A stretch of DNA of 64,000 nucleotides, taken from NCBI GenBank assembly GCA_947561395.2, contig OX387186.1:6933888-6997887 (forward strand), in the 5' to 3' direction. A model generated the notes under the pieces. That model was not told where the DNA came from, did no database searches, and worked only from the letters and a program-made list of their open reading frames with translations. Origin of the DNA: Buxus sempervirens (lineage: Eukaryota; Streptophyta; Magnoliopsida; Buxales; Buxaceae). Shown here one piece after another: positions 22,622 to 32,909 of the stretch; the stretch's first letter is position 1, and each line of letters begins with the position of its first letter. A program made the position numbers and the translations under genes.

Positions 22622-25601
22622 TGTGAGACATGGAAAAATCACCGGGATGATTCCCCTCCGTCAACACATGGGCTCAACATAAAATGGGAGAGTCACAACC
22701 ATTCAGATTATAAGGTGTGAATGGACACCAAAATCATCAAAAGAGCAAAAAGAGCTAAAAGGCAAATACTAGAGTAAAAATAACTCTACTTGAAAATCAA
22801 ATCCAGAGATGGGTAAGGGGATTAGATTATGAACAGGGGAAGGTGTTAGGCACCCCCATTCACCCACACAAGTTGGTTGCCAAGTGTTGTTCATGCAAAA
22901 AAAATGAGAAAGCTTGCTAAAATAATCAAAAACCTTGAGAAAGGATTAAACAAATGTGTGATAACTTCACATGAGAAATCCAAATGAATTCCAGATCCTC
23001 TTTTATGTCAATATCACTTCTGGAATATCACCAATAGATGGAAATCAAAGCAAAAATTACACAAAACTAAGTTGAGTCAAATCCGGAAAATTCGGTAAAA
23101 GCAAGAACCATTTGTCTTGAAATCATTCAAATATAACTTAATTTGAATCAAACCAAATCCATTTGAAATATTATGATAAATAGAAGACTCATGCAAATTT
23201 TCAATTAATTCCGGTTAAAATCCTAGGAGTTATTCTCCTTTGAAATCTGCTGCTGAAGATAGTTAAAAGTGACAAGTGGGCAAGTTTGGAAGATCATTTA
23301 GAAAAATCGGCTCCATATAAATCCATGAAATTTGGTGTGAATAAAGTATGTATGGCCATATTTCAAATGAAACTAGCTTCATACAAAAATTCATTCGGAT
23401 GTGCCTTGGGTGACCTCCTGAACAGGCCCCGAAGATCACAGATTTACCTAGAAAAGTGCTGTTGAGCAGTTCTGAATAAATCTGTTACCCACGACAAAAA
23501 TGGAGTCAAAAAATTATGAAACTAACTGGGTTTGAGACTAGACTCCCAAAGTAAAACTCAGAAACAAGAATCACTCAAATCGGACTTAAAACGAACACAT
23601 GGCGCTCAGTCGAAGTGACAGGTTCTACAATCAGACCTGAACTGACCTATCAACTTCGACTGAGAGGTGTCAACAATCCACTTGATAAAAATTAATGAAA
23701 TTTTGCAGGCATAAACTAGACAGCCTCACCTTTTCCATGGCTCTAGAATCACTCTAAAATTCATCCGGACGATGAAGTAACGAGTGTCCGAAGTTGGGGT
23801 ACAGCTGCTGCCCAGTTTCAGCTTTTTTAAAGAAAATCAATTCAAAACAGTGCTTGGGTGTGTGGAATCCGTGCAAGATAAATCAAAATCATTTTAAAAA
23901 GATATTGAAGAACCTCTAGGAAGAAATGGGGCACAAGTTTGGCTCACCATTCTCTCCGATTGGAAAGAATATGCCAAAAACCCCAAAAGTGAGCAAAAAT
24001 GCCCAAAACCAAGAGGTTAGACCTAGAAGTCTTCAAGATTTGAAATAAACTTGATTGAAATCGATAACGAACATCCCAGAATTATTTGGGGCTATTTATT
24101 TTAGATCTACCACAATGACGGCAATAGATCCAAAATACGAGCCAAATCCGACAAAACAAGTGCTATGTGTATGTGTGTAAAAATCCATTCTTCAATAATA
24201 TAACAACATATAGCATGCATTCATATCAATCAAATGGGGTTCTAAAACAACCTAGGGTTCCGTTCTATTATCGTTTCCCTTAGTTCTCTCTCCCCGTTTA
24301 ACGGTTCTTCGAGATAATCTTGGGGTACTTTGAATATGGAACGGTTATCATAAAATCAGAAGGCTTATTCTAACAAGGTTTTAACACTAGGATCAATCCT
24401 CAATCTCGTTTCCCCTATATCCCGCCTTCACGTTTTACGGCTAGGGGGAGTCTCGAGGTACTTTGAGTAGAGGAAGGGTTTTCATACACACAGATTAGGC
24501 CTTATTCTACAGAAAGGTAGAAGAAGAGAGCTAGACCTAGAATGTAAGAACAGAAAAATAAAGAGAGGTTTGAGGCTTACCTGGACTTCTGGAAGTAGTG
24601 AGGCAGCGGTTCCATTCTTCACTCGGAGCTCTTCAATCTCCAACTTCTTGGTAAAAGTTCTTGGCAAGAGTTAATGGTCATTTGCTTAAGGAGGAGCCTC
24701 CTATTTATAGGAAAAGGCTAGGGTTAAGGTTTGCATGATGGTAGACACAAAATAATGTTTAGAGCCCACCAACCATAACCCCAAGGCTATTTTCGAGATT
24801 TCCACTCCTTTAATGAAGGATATGATGGTAAAAAGTGAAAACTCTCGGAAAACCCTAATTTTGAGCAAAAAGCTTGTATCCGACATATCAGGTCGGATAC
24901 AAGCAATTCTCTTTGTATCCAACATTATCTGTCGGATGCAATAAAGATCCTTTGTATCCGACATTATCTGTTGGATACAATAAAGATATTTTGTATCCGA
25001 CATTATCTGTCGGATACAAAAAAAAGAAGCTTTTATCCGAATTTTAACACAGGCAATACTTATTTACATGTAATATCGTTTAAGTAAATGTCCTCGTATT
25101 TTTTAATCTCCATTTACTTAAGATATTACATGTAAATAAGCAAACACCCCCCCCCCCCCCCCCCCATTTGAATCCATTAAAAATAGTTCCAGACCCAAAT
25201 TCCAAGTGAATAAAACGTCAACTTTCCAGTTCCAGGCTAAATTCCGGTTTTTCAGGTCTGGTAAAAAGATTCAACATGTTAAAACCAAGGTATTCGTCAA
25301 GATTTAAAATCTCAAAAAAATTCTTTTATGCAATAACATGGCTAAAAACTTGATTACCGGGAAAAATTATCTTGAAATCTTGCTTTAAAAAATATTTCAT
25401 TTTCTGGGGTCAAAAGTCAACAAAATTCAACCGGAAAAAGGTTGACTTTGCACAAAAGATTGAATTCGGGCCTTTTCCTCTATGGTTTTGGATTCAAATG
25501 GGTTAAGGATCTCAAACCCAATGCAAAGAATTGAAAATTACAATAAAATATTTCTCTCCTTCAAGATTTATCAAAAATCGTGCAATTTTGGGGTGTCTAC
25601 A
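22622..25601 (-). mobile_element. Solo LTR (family 1), degenerate target-site duplication
   Basis: The minus-strand LTR is about 2980 bp long. On the reverse strand it begins TGTAGACACCCC (25601) and ends CTCACA (22622). The flanks are GATGC (22617-22621) and AATGC (25602-25606), matching in 4 of 5 bases. The TATA box is tatttata at 24702-24709 (reverse). Four palindromic units of about 35 bp, built on GTATCCGAC...GTCGGATAC, lie just upstream of it (about 24870-25020). Another long dyad with CAGTCGAAGT and ACTTCGACTG arms is at about 23607-23670. It is the same family as 1-3692 and 41685-43870. No coding sequence is present. Confidence 0.8.
25059..25140. repeat. Near-perfect inverted repeat (about 31-bp arms) in the LTR U3
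   Basis: The left arm 25059-25090 and right arm 25111-25140 are reverse complements apart from a 2-nt indel, with a 20-nt loop. The related LTR at the left edge lacks this structure near 3650, so it may be a small insertion. It is followed almost at once by a run of 19 C (25147-25165). Confidence 0.75.
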
Positions 25602-26705
25602 AATGCAAATAACAATTTCAATATCATGAATGCAAAACAATTAATAATTCCAATTTTAAACTAATAGTTATAAAATCTTTCAAAAATTAAGAATTTTAGG
25701 TTATATCAATTACTCTTTTAATGAACAATATCATTTTCCTTATCTATAAAAGTATGATCAGGATTAATTAAATTAATCAGGGCTCACATAAGGCAAATAT
25801 ATTTATTTACATAAAATTTATGAATTAGTCAAAAAAAAAAAAAAAGTAAAAGCAACCATTAATATATGTGACCAAACATTATACAAATATATCAGCAAAT
25901 CTATAAAGGTAAAAAAATTGTCAGACTAATTAACTTGAGAATTCCTTGTCAAAATGATCGTTTAAATTGGCCCAGTCATTCTTTCATGACATATATTTTA
26001 ATTATTGATAGAATTTCCTTAAATTTCTTACATCATATCATAATACCTTTCATTTTGATATTTTATTTGCTCTATGAATTTTGTGACTTATAATGTTTCA
26101 TTATGTTCTCAAAGCACAGCTTATTCAAAGTGGGCGAAAAAGTGTTTCTGCACAGCCTACGTTCTTAGGCTTATCATGCTTTGTGTTGTATGTGAGATTA
26201 AAAAATTAAAGTCTTCTATTAATTTTTGTTCTATTTTCTATGTGAGATTAAAATTTTATGGAATGACAGACATCATTGCTAATGTGCTTTTATTTTATAA
26301 AAAATTTTGAAAACTTATTATGGACTGTCACATTATCATTATTATAAATCAGTTACATAACTCAACGCTGTAAGTGTCACAAGCAATATAATGATGTCAA
26401 TTGCAACAAATGGCAAATGGTCACAAAATGGATGAGGTGAAGAGTCTACAGAGCAATTTTGGTTTTTATTAGGACAGCTGTGATCGTTCTGATGATCAGA
26501 CAAACTTCAACAATTTGGCGTGTGTACTACTCAAAAGCTTTACAGAACTCAATCAAGCTCCAGCAATCCACAAAAAATTGGACAAGGGAAGTTCAATCTT
26601 ATACAAACTTTTCTAAATATGTTTTCAAAACAACTCAATGTACTTTGAAATTTTGAAATAATTTATCTTGTAAATTTTATACAGAGAATTCAACGTGGAG
26701 AGCTC
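25602..26705. other. AT-rich spacer, no gene recognised
   Basis: Likely a continuation of the old retroelement debris seen before the 22622-25601 LTR. Only short, unsupported open frames are present. A cysteine/histidine-rich stretch near 26370-26400 is too degraded to call a zinc knuckle. Confidence 0.3.
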
Positions 26706-26893
26706 TATATAGAAGCAGCCTTGGCAATTACTAATTTTCAAATTTTTTATTTTTAATGTTCTCCGATGAATATGTCGATTTTGAATCTATGGAAATTAAT
26801 AATTTTTCTATGTTTGCGAGAATCCAATACACAAATTTTCCGCAGGCTTCGAATCAAGTGCAGGTTCCATGCGAAGCACGAGCATCCCCCTAG
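26706..26893 (+). mobile_element. Possible small non-autonomous Helitron
   Basis: The right end reads CTAG followed by T (26890-26894). It is preceded by a short GC-rich imperfect hairpin containing 'TGCGAAGCACG' (about 26869-26880), the layout of plant Helitron 3' ends (hairpin, then CTRR next to a T). The left end is placed at a TCTATATAG start, which resembles Helitron 5' ends, but that choice is weak. It carries no coding capacity. Confidence 0.4.
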
Positions 26894-28930
26894 TATTCAA
26901 AAAGCAATAGTGCTATACTAAAATTTTACAGAAATTCTATTTTGATATCAGATGGGTGATATTCATTGCAGAATTTTTTTTTTATTGACAACTTTTCTTT
27001 TGCATGATTTATATGTTACATACAATGAATCATTTCCTTTGTTAGCTTCAATCCAATTTTTGTAGCAAATAGTTCTCCTTCAAAATAAAAGAGCTACCTA
27101 GCTTCTTCATCATAATTGATAGCACCATTCATCTCTCTTTCATTTGCAACATTTCCTCATGAAGAATAACCAGATCATTGATCCCAACCTCTTGTCAAGT
27201 TAAGCATTAAATACAAGATAGTAAAGATATAAGAAAAATTTTGACCACAAAAAAAAAAAAAATACGAACAAGAAAAAGAAAAAGGAAAAAATTGCATACA
27301 AAGAACCCATATGTTACTCCTAATTCTTTAATCTCATATTCTACCAAATATTAATTAATCGTAGCATGGTTAATTGCCTCTGCAACCATTGATACCCTAG
27401 ATCATGATTTTGTACCAAGAAGCAAACATCCACTTGTCATTGCCAAAAGACTTCGAGAAAAGCACTTTGAAGTCCAAGACTTTTTCTGTCAAGGGTTGCG
27501 TAGGAAAACCAGCTGAAAAATTATGAGCACTTTTCCATGCGATTCATGGGCTGTTGAAGAAAATGATGCATTCTATAGATATTTTTGTGCTAGAAGAAAA
27601 CTCAGTAATATAGAACTAAAGTTAGAACTTAAGATTGGAAAATTAAAACTCAAATCAAAGCTTTAAAAAAAATTATTGAGATAGTTTTATATGAGCATCA
27701 TCCATATGAACAATTAGAGAGGAGTCACCATATTATTGTGAATCCAATGACTTCTAAAGTTCAATTTAAGAAACAGAGTGTTCTCAATATCTAGCTTTCC
27801 TTGCTTCTTAAAGATGCTAAAGCTATAGGGTAGCATTTAAAGTACTTGTAAAGTTACATAGAGGTTGATGGGTGAAATTAATTCTTCCAACTAAATAGAT
27901 GGAAATTGAAAAATATTTCTGCAATGTCCAAAGATTCTAATGAAAACTAAAGTTCCACTTACAATTAATATAGACAGAACCGAAATACTGAAAGCAATGA
28001 CAAAAATTTAGGCATATATATTTTAAGTGCGAAAGAAACACATTTCAAGTACATAATGAACATGCGTCACCAAATGTGTGTTTTTGTACAGTGTAACAAA
28101 ACCATGTAGAAGAACAAAATTTCACGAATTCTATACATAGTATACTATTATGTAAGTACAACATATTTTTAGTGCGTAAGAAGCACATCTCAAGTGCATA
28201 AGGCATTTTAAGGTCAGATTAAATATGATTAGTAAATTAAAATGGGTTTAAATCTCATAATGTTGTTGCATATAAAATAAGTAAATATTAAGTTTATTGT
28301 TTTGGAATTTTAAATATTTTCAGATGTCACTTCATGCTAAGGAATTTGAGGCTACCTATTTTGTCATATCATCCTAAATAGAACTAAGTGCAGTTTTTAT
28401 CAGATTAGAGATGGATGAAACCTAGAGCATTTGCGTATCAACCACCAGAAGAAAGAGATGCTGAAGACAAAATATTTAAGACCCGACCCTGAAATGAACA
28501 ATGGGCAATGGAATTTGGTAATAACCATGTCATTAATGCCATAAAAAAGATGCAGAGAAGGAATTGATACAAGTACAATAGGCAAGTAAGTAAGAATAGT
28601 ATAGATTTGGAGAAATAGATCAGAGTTCTTCAAAGAAAAAGGAAAATAATGGTTTGAATTTGAAGTATAGTTTCATCTTCCCCTGTGCCTCAAAAGCATC
28701 TTAAAGATAATATATTCTCTATGAGAGAAAAAAGGCACAGCCAGAGAAGCTTTCCATCAACAAGATACTTGCATTTTCTGTCTAGAAATGTGCTTCATTC
28801 ATTCCAATACTTGAAGTAAGATAGAGCAGCTGCTTTGATTCTTTCCATTAGGTTTAATTGGTAAAGCAGCCTTTGTATGTTACCAGTTTAGTCTGATTAC
28901 AAAGATATCGGGTCCCAAGATAGATACAAG
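26894..28930. other. AT-rich spacer, no gene recognised
   Basis: About 2 kb with poly-A and poly-T runs and no convincing ORF, TIR or LTR ends. Degraded transposon debris is likely, but I cannot assign a family. Confidence 0.3.
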
Positions 28931-29239
28931 TAAGAGGGTGTTTGGTAACGTTTTCAGAAACTGTTTTTTTGTTTTAATAAACAGAAAGCCGAAAACATGT
29001 TTGGTTTACATAATTTTCAAATTGTTTTTCAGAAACACGATCCGGAAAACAACCCGTTTTTAAAAATTGATAACGTTTTTTTTTTTAAAAACAGTTTGAA
29101 AACGAAAAACAGTTTTAACTGTTTTTGGGTTTTTGAAAACAGGTAACAAGAAACCCGTTTCGTAACCATCACTGTTTTTTGGGTTTTTGACAACCGGAGA
29201 CAAGAAACCCTGTTTGGTAACCATTAGAAGGAAAAAAAA

Positions 29240-29992
29240 TGATTAATGCACTAGTCTTGCAATCTTGAGTTCTCCGGCGAAATCGTCGATGAAGTACCGG
29301 ACTTCGACGCCACTACCATTTGACCACATCGATGAACTCGTAGCTTCCGGCGGTTACGCCGCTGGAGCTCTCCCATTTCTTCTTGTAAATGGTAGCGTTT
29401 TAACCGTATTGACGGAGATAAATCATGATTTTGCGCCGGGAAACCAGTTTGTTTGATCTCAAACAGGAAAAGGCTACTACTGTCTTGGCAACATGAGAGA
29501 GGAGAAGAAGATGGACAGATCAAGAGATTTACCACTATTGGGTGTTGAATTCAAAAGATCTTTGATTTGCTTGGTTGAGTAGTTGGAGATATCATGATCG
29601 GAATCTGATGCATTTCCCTGCGATTTAGCTTCGCTTGCTCTCGTTAGCATTTGACTCCAATAATCTTGATCTGGACAGGGTCGAAGAGACAGGGCCAGTC
29701 TTAGGCTTTGTATTCACTTCCGCTGCTGAAGTGGTAACCTCTTCGGTGGTCTCTACCACAGATACAAGCCTTCCCCTTGTCGTCGAGAGGGTTTTGTCCC
29801 GCCTGAAAACCACCGTTAGTGACCTGAAAAGCAGAAATCTTATCCTGGATTTGTTCTTGGGGTGAAAAGCTCTTAATATTTCTACAATACAATGGGGTCA
29901 TATGAAGAATAATCGAAATGAAGTCTTGTATTGGACGAAGAAGAAGACGATGAGGAAGCTGTGAGAAAGTGACTAGAGATGAGCATCGAAGA
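29240..29992 (-). pseudogene. Captured gene fragment of unknown identity inside the TIR element
   Basis: This GC-richer block differs in composition from its surroundings. On the reverse strand an ATG at 29990 is followed by a Ser-rich N-terminus (MLISSHFL then a poly-Ser run), as in plastid or mitochondrial transit peptides, but the frame closes after about 35 codons. Other open pieces follow, including one with 'SVVETTEEVTTSAAEV' (about 29690-29770). Several stretches end at intron-like GT sites. Near 29280-29310 a reverse-strand frame reads 'GVEVRYFIDDF', faintly like the EVRYxID motif of holocytochrome-c synthase, but this is too short to rely on. I read it as a broken nuclear gene piece carried by the transposon. 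Confidence 0.4.
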
Positions 29993-30743
29993 GAAAACGA
30001 AGAGAATATTACAAAACCGAAAGTTTTGTAATATGATTCGTCGTTTTTAAAAATGCCACTAAATACGATTCGTTGTTTTTAAAAACCGAAAGTTTCCGTT
30101 TTTAAAAACGAGTTGTTTTTTTAACCGTTTTTCAGAAAAACCGTTTGAAAACTATCAAAACCAAACACATTTTTGATTTTTTTTGTTTTTAAAAACAGAA
30201 AAACCGTGTTTAGAAACGTTACCAAACACCGTCGAAATTTTCGGTTTTTAGAAACCACGAACCGTTTTTCAATGGCATTTTTGTAATATCCTTTTCGTTT
30301 TCTCCTCGATTCCGATCTCTGATCATTCGACGATCACCTGAGTTCCAACTATCAGTTTTAGTATCTACCCAAAAAAAAAACTATCAGTTTTAGTACCAAA
30401 GACACAACTGAAGTTCCCGTCGCTGTAATATCGACATTCCGATAACAAAAAAAATCTCCAGACTTGAGGATCCAAGGGACGGAGCTTTATCGAGAAAGAC
30501 TTGAGGATAAATGTGAGGATTTAGACAGACTCTGATGTCGACCTGAACGCTAAGGAGCTTTATCAGGAAGGAGGCACGGACATTGTTATTATCTCTATAG
30601 CAAGGGAAACAGAGGGCCTAAATCTTGTCATTTCCATTTATAGATAGGGCGTGGAGATTTAGGAACGTTCTGTGTTTCTGCGTGTGTCTGTTCTTCGATT
30701 CAGTTCGCTTTGCTTGGTGATTTTTCTCTAGATTGGTTCGATC

Positions 30744-30881
30744 ATGGAGGAGGTCGATAACCTAGCTCACGAAAGGAGAAAGGCCCTGTTCAATGTCGAT
30801 GCTATGAAGATCGTTTGGGCTGGTTCTCAGCACGCATTCCAAGTCTCCGGTCGCATGGCTTGTCTTGTTGCTAGCGATCCC
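30744..30881 (+). pseudogene. ACX1: Acyl-CoA oxidase 1 exon 1, captured fragment
   Basis: The 46 codons from ATG 30744 read MEEVDNLAHERRKALFNVDA and continue MKIVWAGSQHAFQVS...LVASDP. They match the N-terminus of plant peroxisomal acyl-CoA oxidase 1, the first enzyme of fatty-acid beta-oxidation, where exon 1 ends at the same 'LVASDP'. A clean GTGAGT donor follows at 30882. Upstream about 400 bp looks like the source gene's 5' UTR and promoter, and downstream about 450 bp like its intron 1. No second exon, FAD-binding domain or C-terminal peroxisomal signal follows before the TIR at 31659. I therefore call a captured fragment, not a gene; it could still be transcribed from the captured promoter. 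Confidence 0.8.
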
Positions 30882-31659
30882 GTGAGTTTTTCCCCCTCTC
30901 TCTCTGTTTTTTCTAGTCAATCTTTTAAAATTTGTACGTTTAATGTTTATAACCGAATTATGAATCTAGATATCTGTGCGGTTTCTTTAAATGATTTTTA
31001 GATTTGTTTTTCCCTTTTCCATTGATTCATATATAGCTATAATTGTTATCTTTCCCTGTCTTTGAGCGGGAGCCATGGTAGTTCATGAGTCTTGGAGGAA
31101 CAACAGGCTTCTATATCATTTGTCGAGGAATTGAGATTGTTTTTTTCTTTTCACCGAAGAAAAGAGGATTGGAGCGGAATCGATTTTCTCAGGTTAGACA
31201 AGTTCTATCTTTTGATTTGAACTTTTCTATGCCATCTTTTCATTCTTTTGAGAGTGAATTCGTGGGATTTGGAGCTTTCGAGTTGATCAGTGGGTGTTTT
31301 GGAAGAAAGAAAGTTGGTGTTTTGGAAGAAAGAACGCAATTGGTTGTTAATAAATTTGCTCTTTAAACACTGCATGCTGCATGTTTGTAAAAATGCCTCA
31401 ACCAGTTTATTTCAAAGAAATGCTAAATTCAGTTTTTGTATTATGAGTTTCCAAACATATTTTTGTTGATTTTGAAAACTTGAATCGTTTTTTTATTAAT
31501 TGTTACCCAACGGGTTTCTTGTCACGCGTTTTTAAAAACCCAGAAAACAGTGATTGTTACCAAACGAGTTTTTTATCACTTGTTTTCAAAAACCCAAAAA
31601 CAGTTAGAATTGATTTTAGTTTTCAAACTGTTTTGAAAAAAAGGTTACCAAACGACCTC

Positions 31660-32909
31660 TAAGATGTAAGATAAAGATCTAAAAGAATTAGAGGAAGACC
31701 AAAAACACAACTGAATGAAAATCCATAAAAAAATTTATTGTAATAATGTAATATAAGTATAGTATTCAATTTTGCTTGGTTAGGATTGTGACAAATATTA
31801 GGAATTTCAAATAAGTGGGTTGAACCTGCAAACTCATTTAATAGAGGATGGGAAAACCCCAAATCGCTTGACAATTTGAAAACATGAATCTGCAACCACC
31901 CAACTTTTTATGGGTTGTAAAGTAATAGAAAACAATGCAATTTGAAGGAGGAATGTGGTGAACCAATCAGACAAGATTATAGATGCTTGCTTGAGGCCAT
32001 ATGGCATTTATTCCAAATGGCACACTTGTGAATGAACAGAGTCAACAAAACCAAGTGGTGGCTTATCAAAGAATTTTTATTATATAACCATGAAATGCCT
32101 CCTCCATATGCACTTGCCTCGTGTGATCTTTCTTTTTCTTCCCAAAAAGATAATGTTGAGGACTGTTGTAATAATGGTAGGTCAGTTTACAGGATTGATG
32201 TCTCATTGAAATCACAACTTCTTGGTAATTTTTGAGGAAATTTAAAGCCAGGTTGGCGGTTTCTAAGCTGCTTGGAGAGTTCAAAGGCTCATAAAAAATG
32301 CATTCATTGTCATCCATGAAACAAATGCACAAGGCTAAATTCACAAAAAGGGATCTGGGATGATGGCAGCTGTAATTTAGCCCTAGCCCTCTTATTTTTG
32401 TCATTGAGAATGCACATAGGCTTTCCTACTCCTCTTATGACTATCAAAGCATCATGGGATTGATATGGAGCTTAATGTATAAAATGGGATGTGTTGGTCT
32501 TGAATATCTAAGCTAGTATAGCTAAGTATAAAATGTAGATTGTAGAGCACAATTACTTTTCCCAGTTTGATTCAGTTCCTTTGTTTGCAAGCCATACCTT
32601 TCATTAAATTCAATAGATAAGTTCTCAATTTAGAAACATAATTCACTCTGTTTTGAAATTTTGATATCAAGAACTAGATAATTTCTAGGTTCTTTTATAC
32701 AACACAGGTGTTGCCTGAACGATGTAAGGTGGCCTATCAGAGACTCCGAGTAGCTTGTCATAGAGAATCTTTATCTACAATCTGATTTTCTTGATGAATG
32801 GAGATTGGAGAAGTCAGGCCCTCAAATTTGAAAGTCTTGAGATAAGTTCTTTCTTGTTCAGGTCCCTCCTAAGCATGGTCTAGCTTTTCCTAGTCAGTGG
32901 GATTGGAGC
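31660..32909 (-). other. Duplicated 3' flank of GLR copy 1
   Basis: This region is collinear with 44718-45974 downstream of GLR copy 2, and its end with about 55385-55917 downstream of copy 3. It probably includes 3' UTR and noncoding flank. An open frame at 32066-32404 is not preserved in the copy-2 counterpart because of indels, so I do not call a gene. Confidence 0.65.

Larger units (their letters stand above)
28934..31659. mobile_element. TIR (PIF/Harbinger-like) composite element carrying gene fragments
   Basis: The left terminus GAGGGTGTTTGGTAACG (28934-28950) and right terminus (31643-31659, reverse GAGGTCGTTTGGTAACC) are inverted repeats, flanked by TAA at 28931-28933 and 31660-31662. 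A TAA target and a GGG/GTTTGG-type start fit Tourist/PIF-Harbinger elements. A third terminal copy, almost perfect to the left one (19 of 20), lies in reverse orientation at 30214-30233. The unit may therefore be one element inside another. Subterminal regions are rich in 'gtttttgaaaacag' repeats. It has no transposase. The interior carries cellular-looking sequence, including acyl-CoA oxidase exon 1. The right boundary coincides with the start of homology among the GLR units. Confidence 0.6.

Noticed and set aside
24865..25020. CRISPR-like array of about 35-bp repeats
   Set aside because: The units are palindromic promoter repeats of a plant LTR without unique spacers.
29165..29200. Interpreting repeats near 29060-29220 as tandem genes or satellites
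   Set aside because: They are subterminal repeats of the TIR element and reappear inverted at 31430-31650.
30744..31001. ACX1 as a live gene
   Set aside because: Only exon 1 is present. The frame past 30881 is intronic and no further exon precedes the TIR end.
32066..32404. 112-codon reverse-strand frame downstream of GLR copy 1
   Set aside because: The duplicate region at 45173-45469 has indels that break the frame, so there is no sign of coding constraint; likely UTR or flank.
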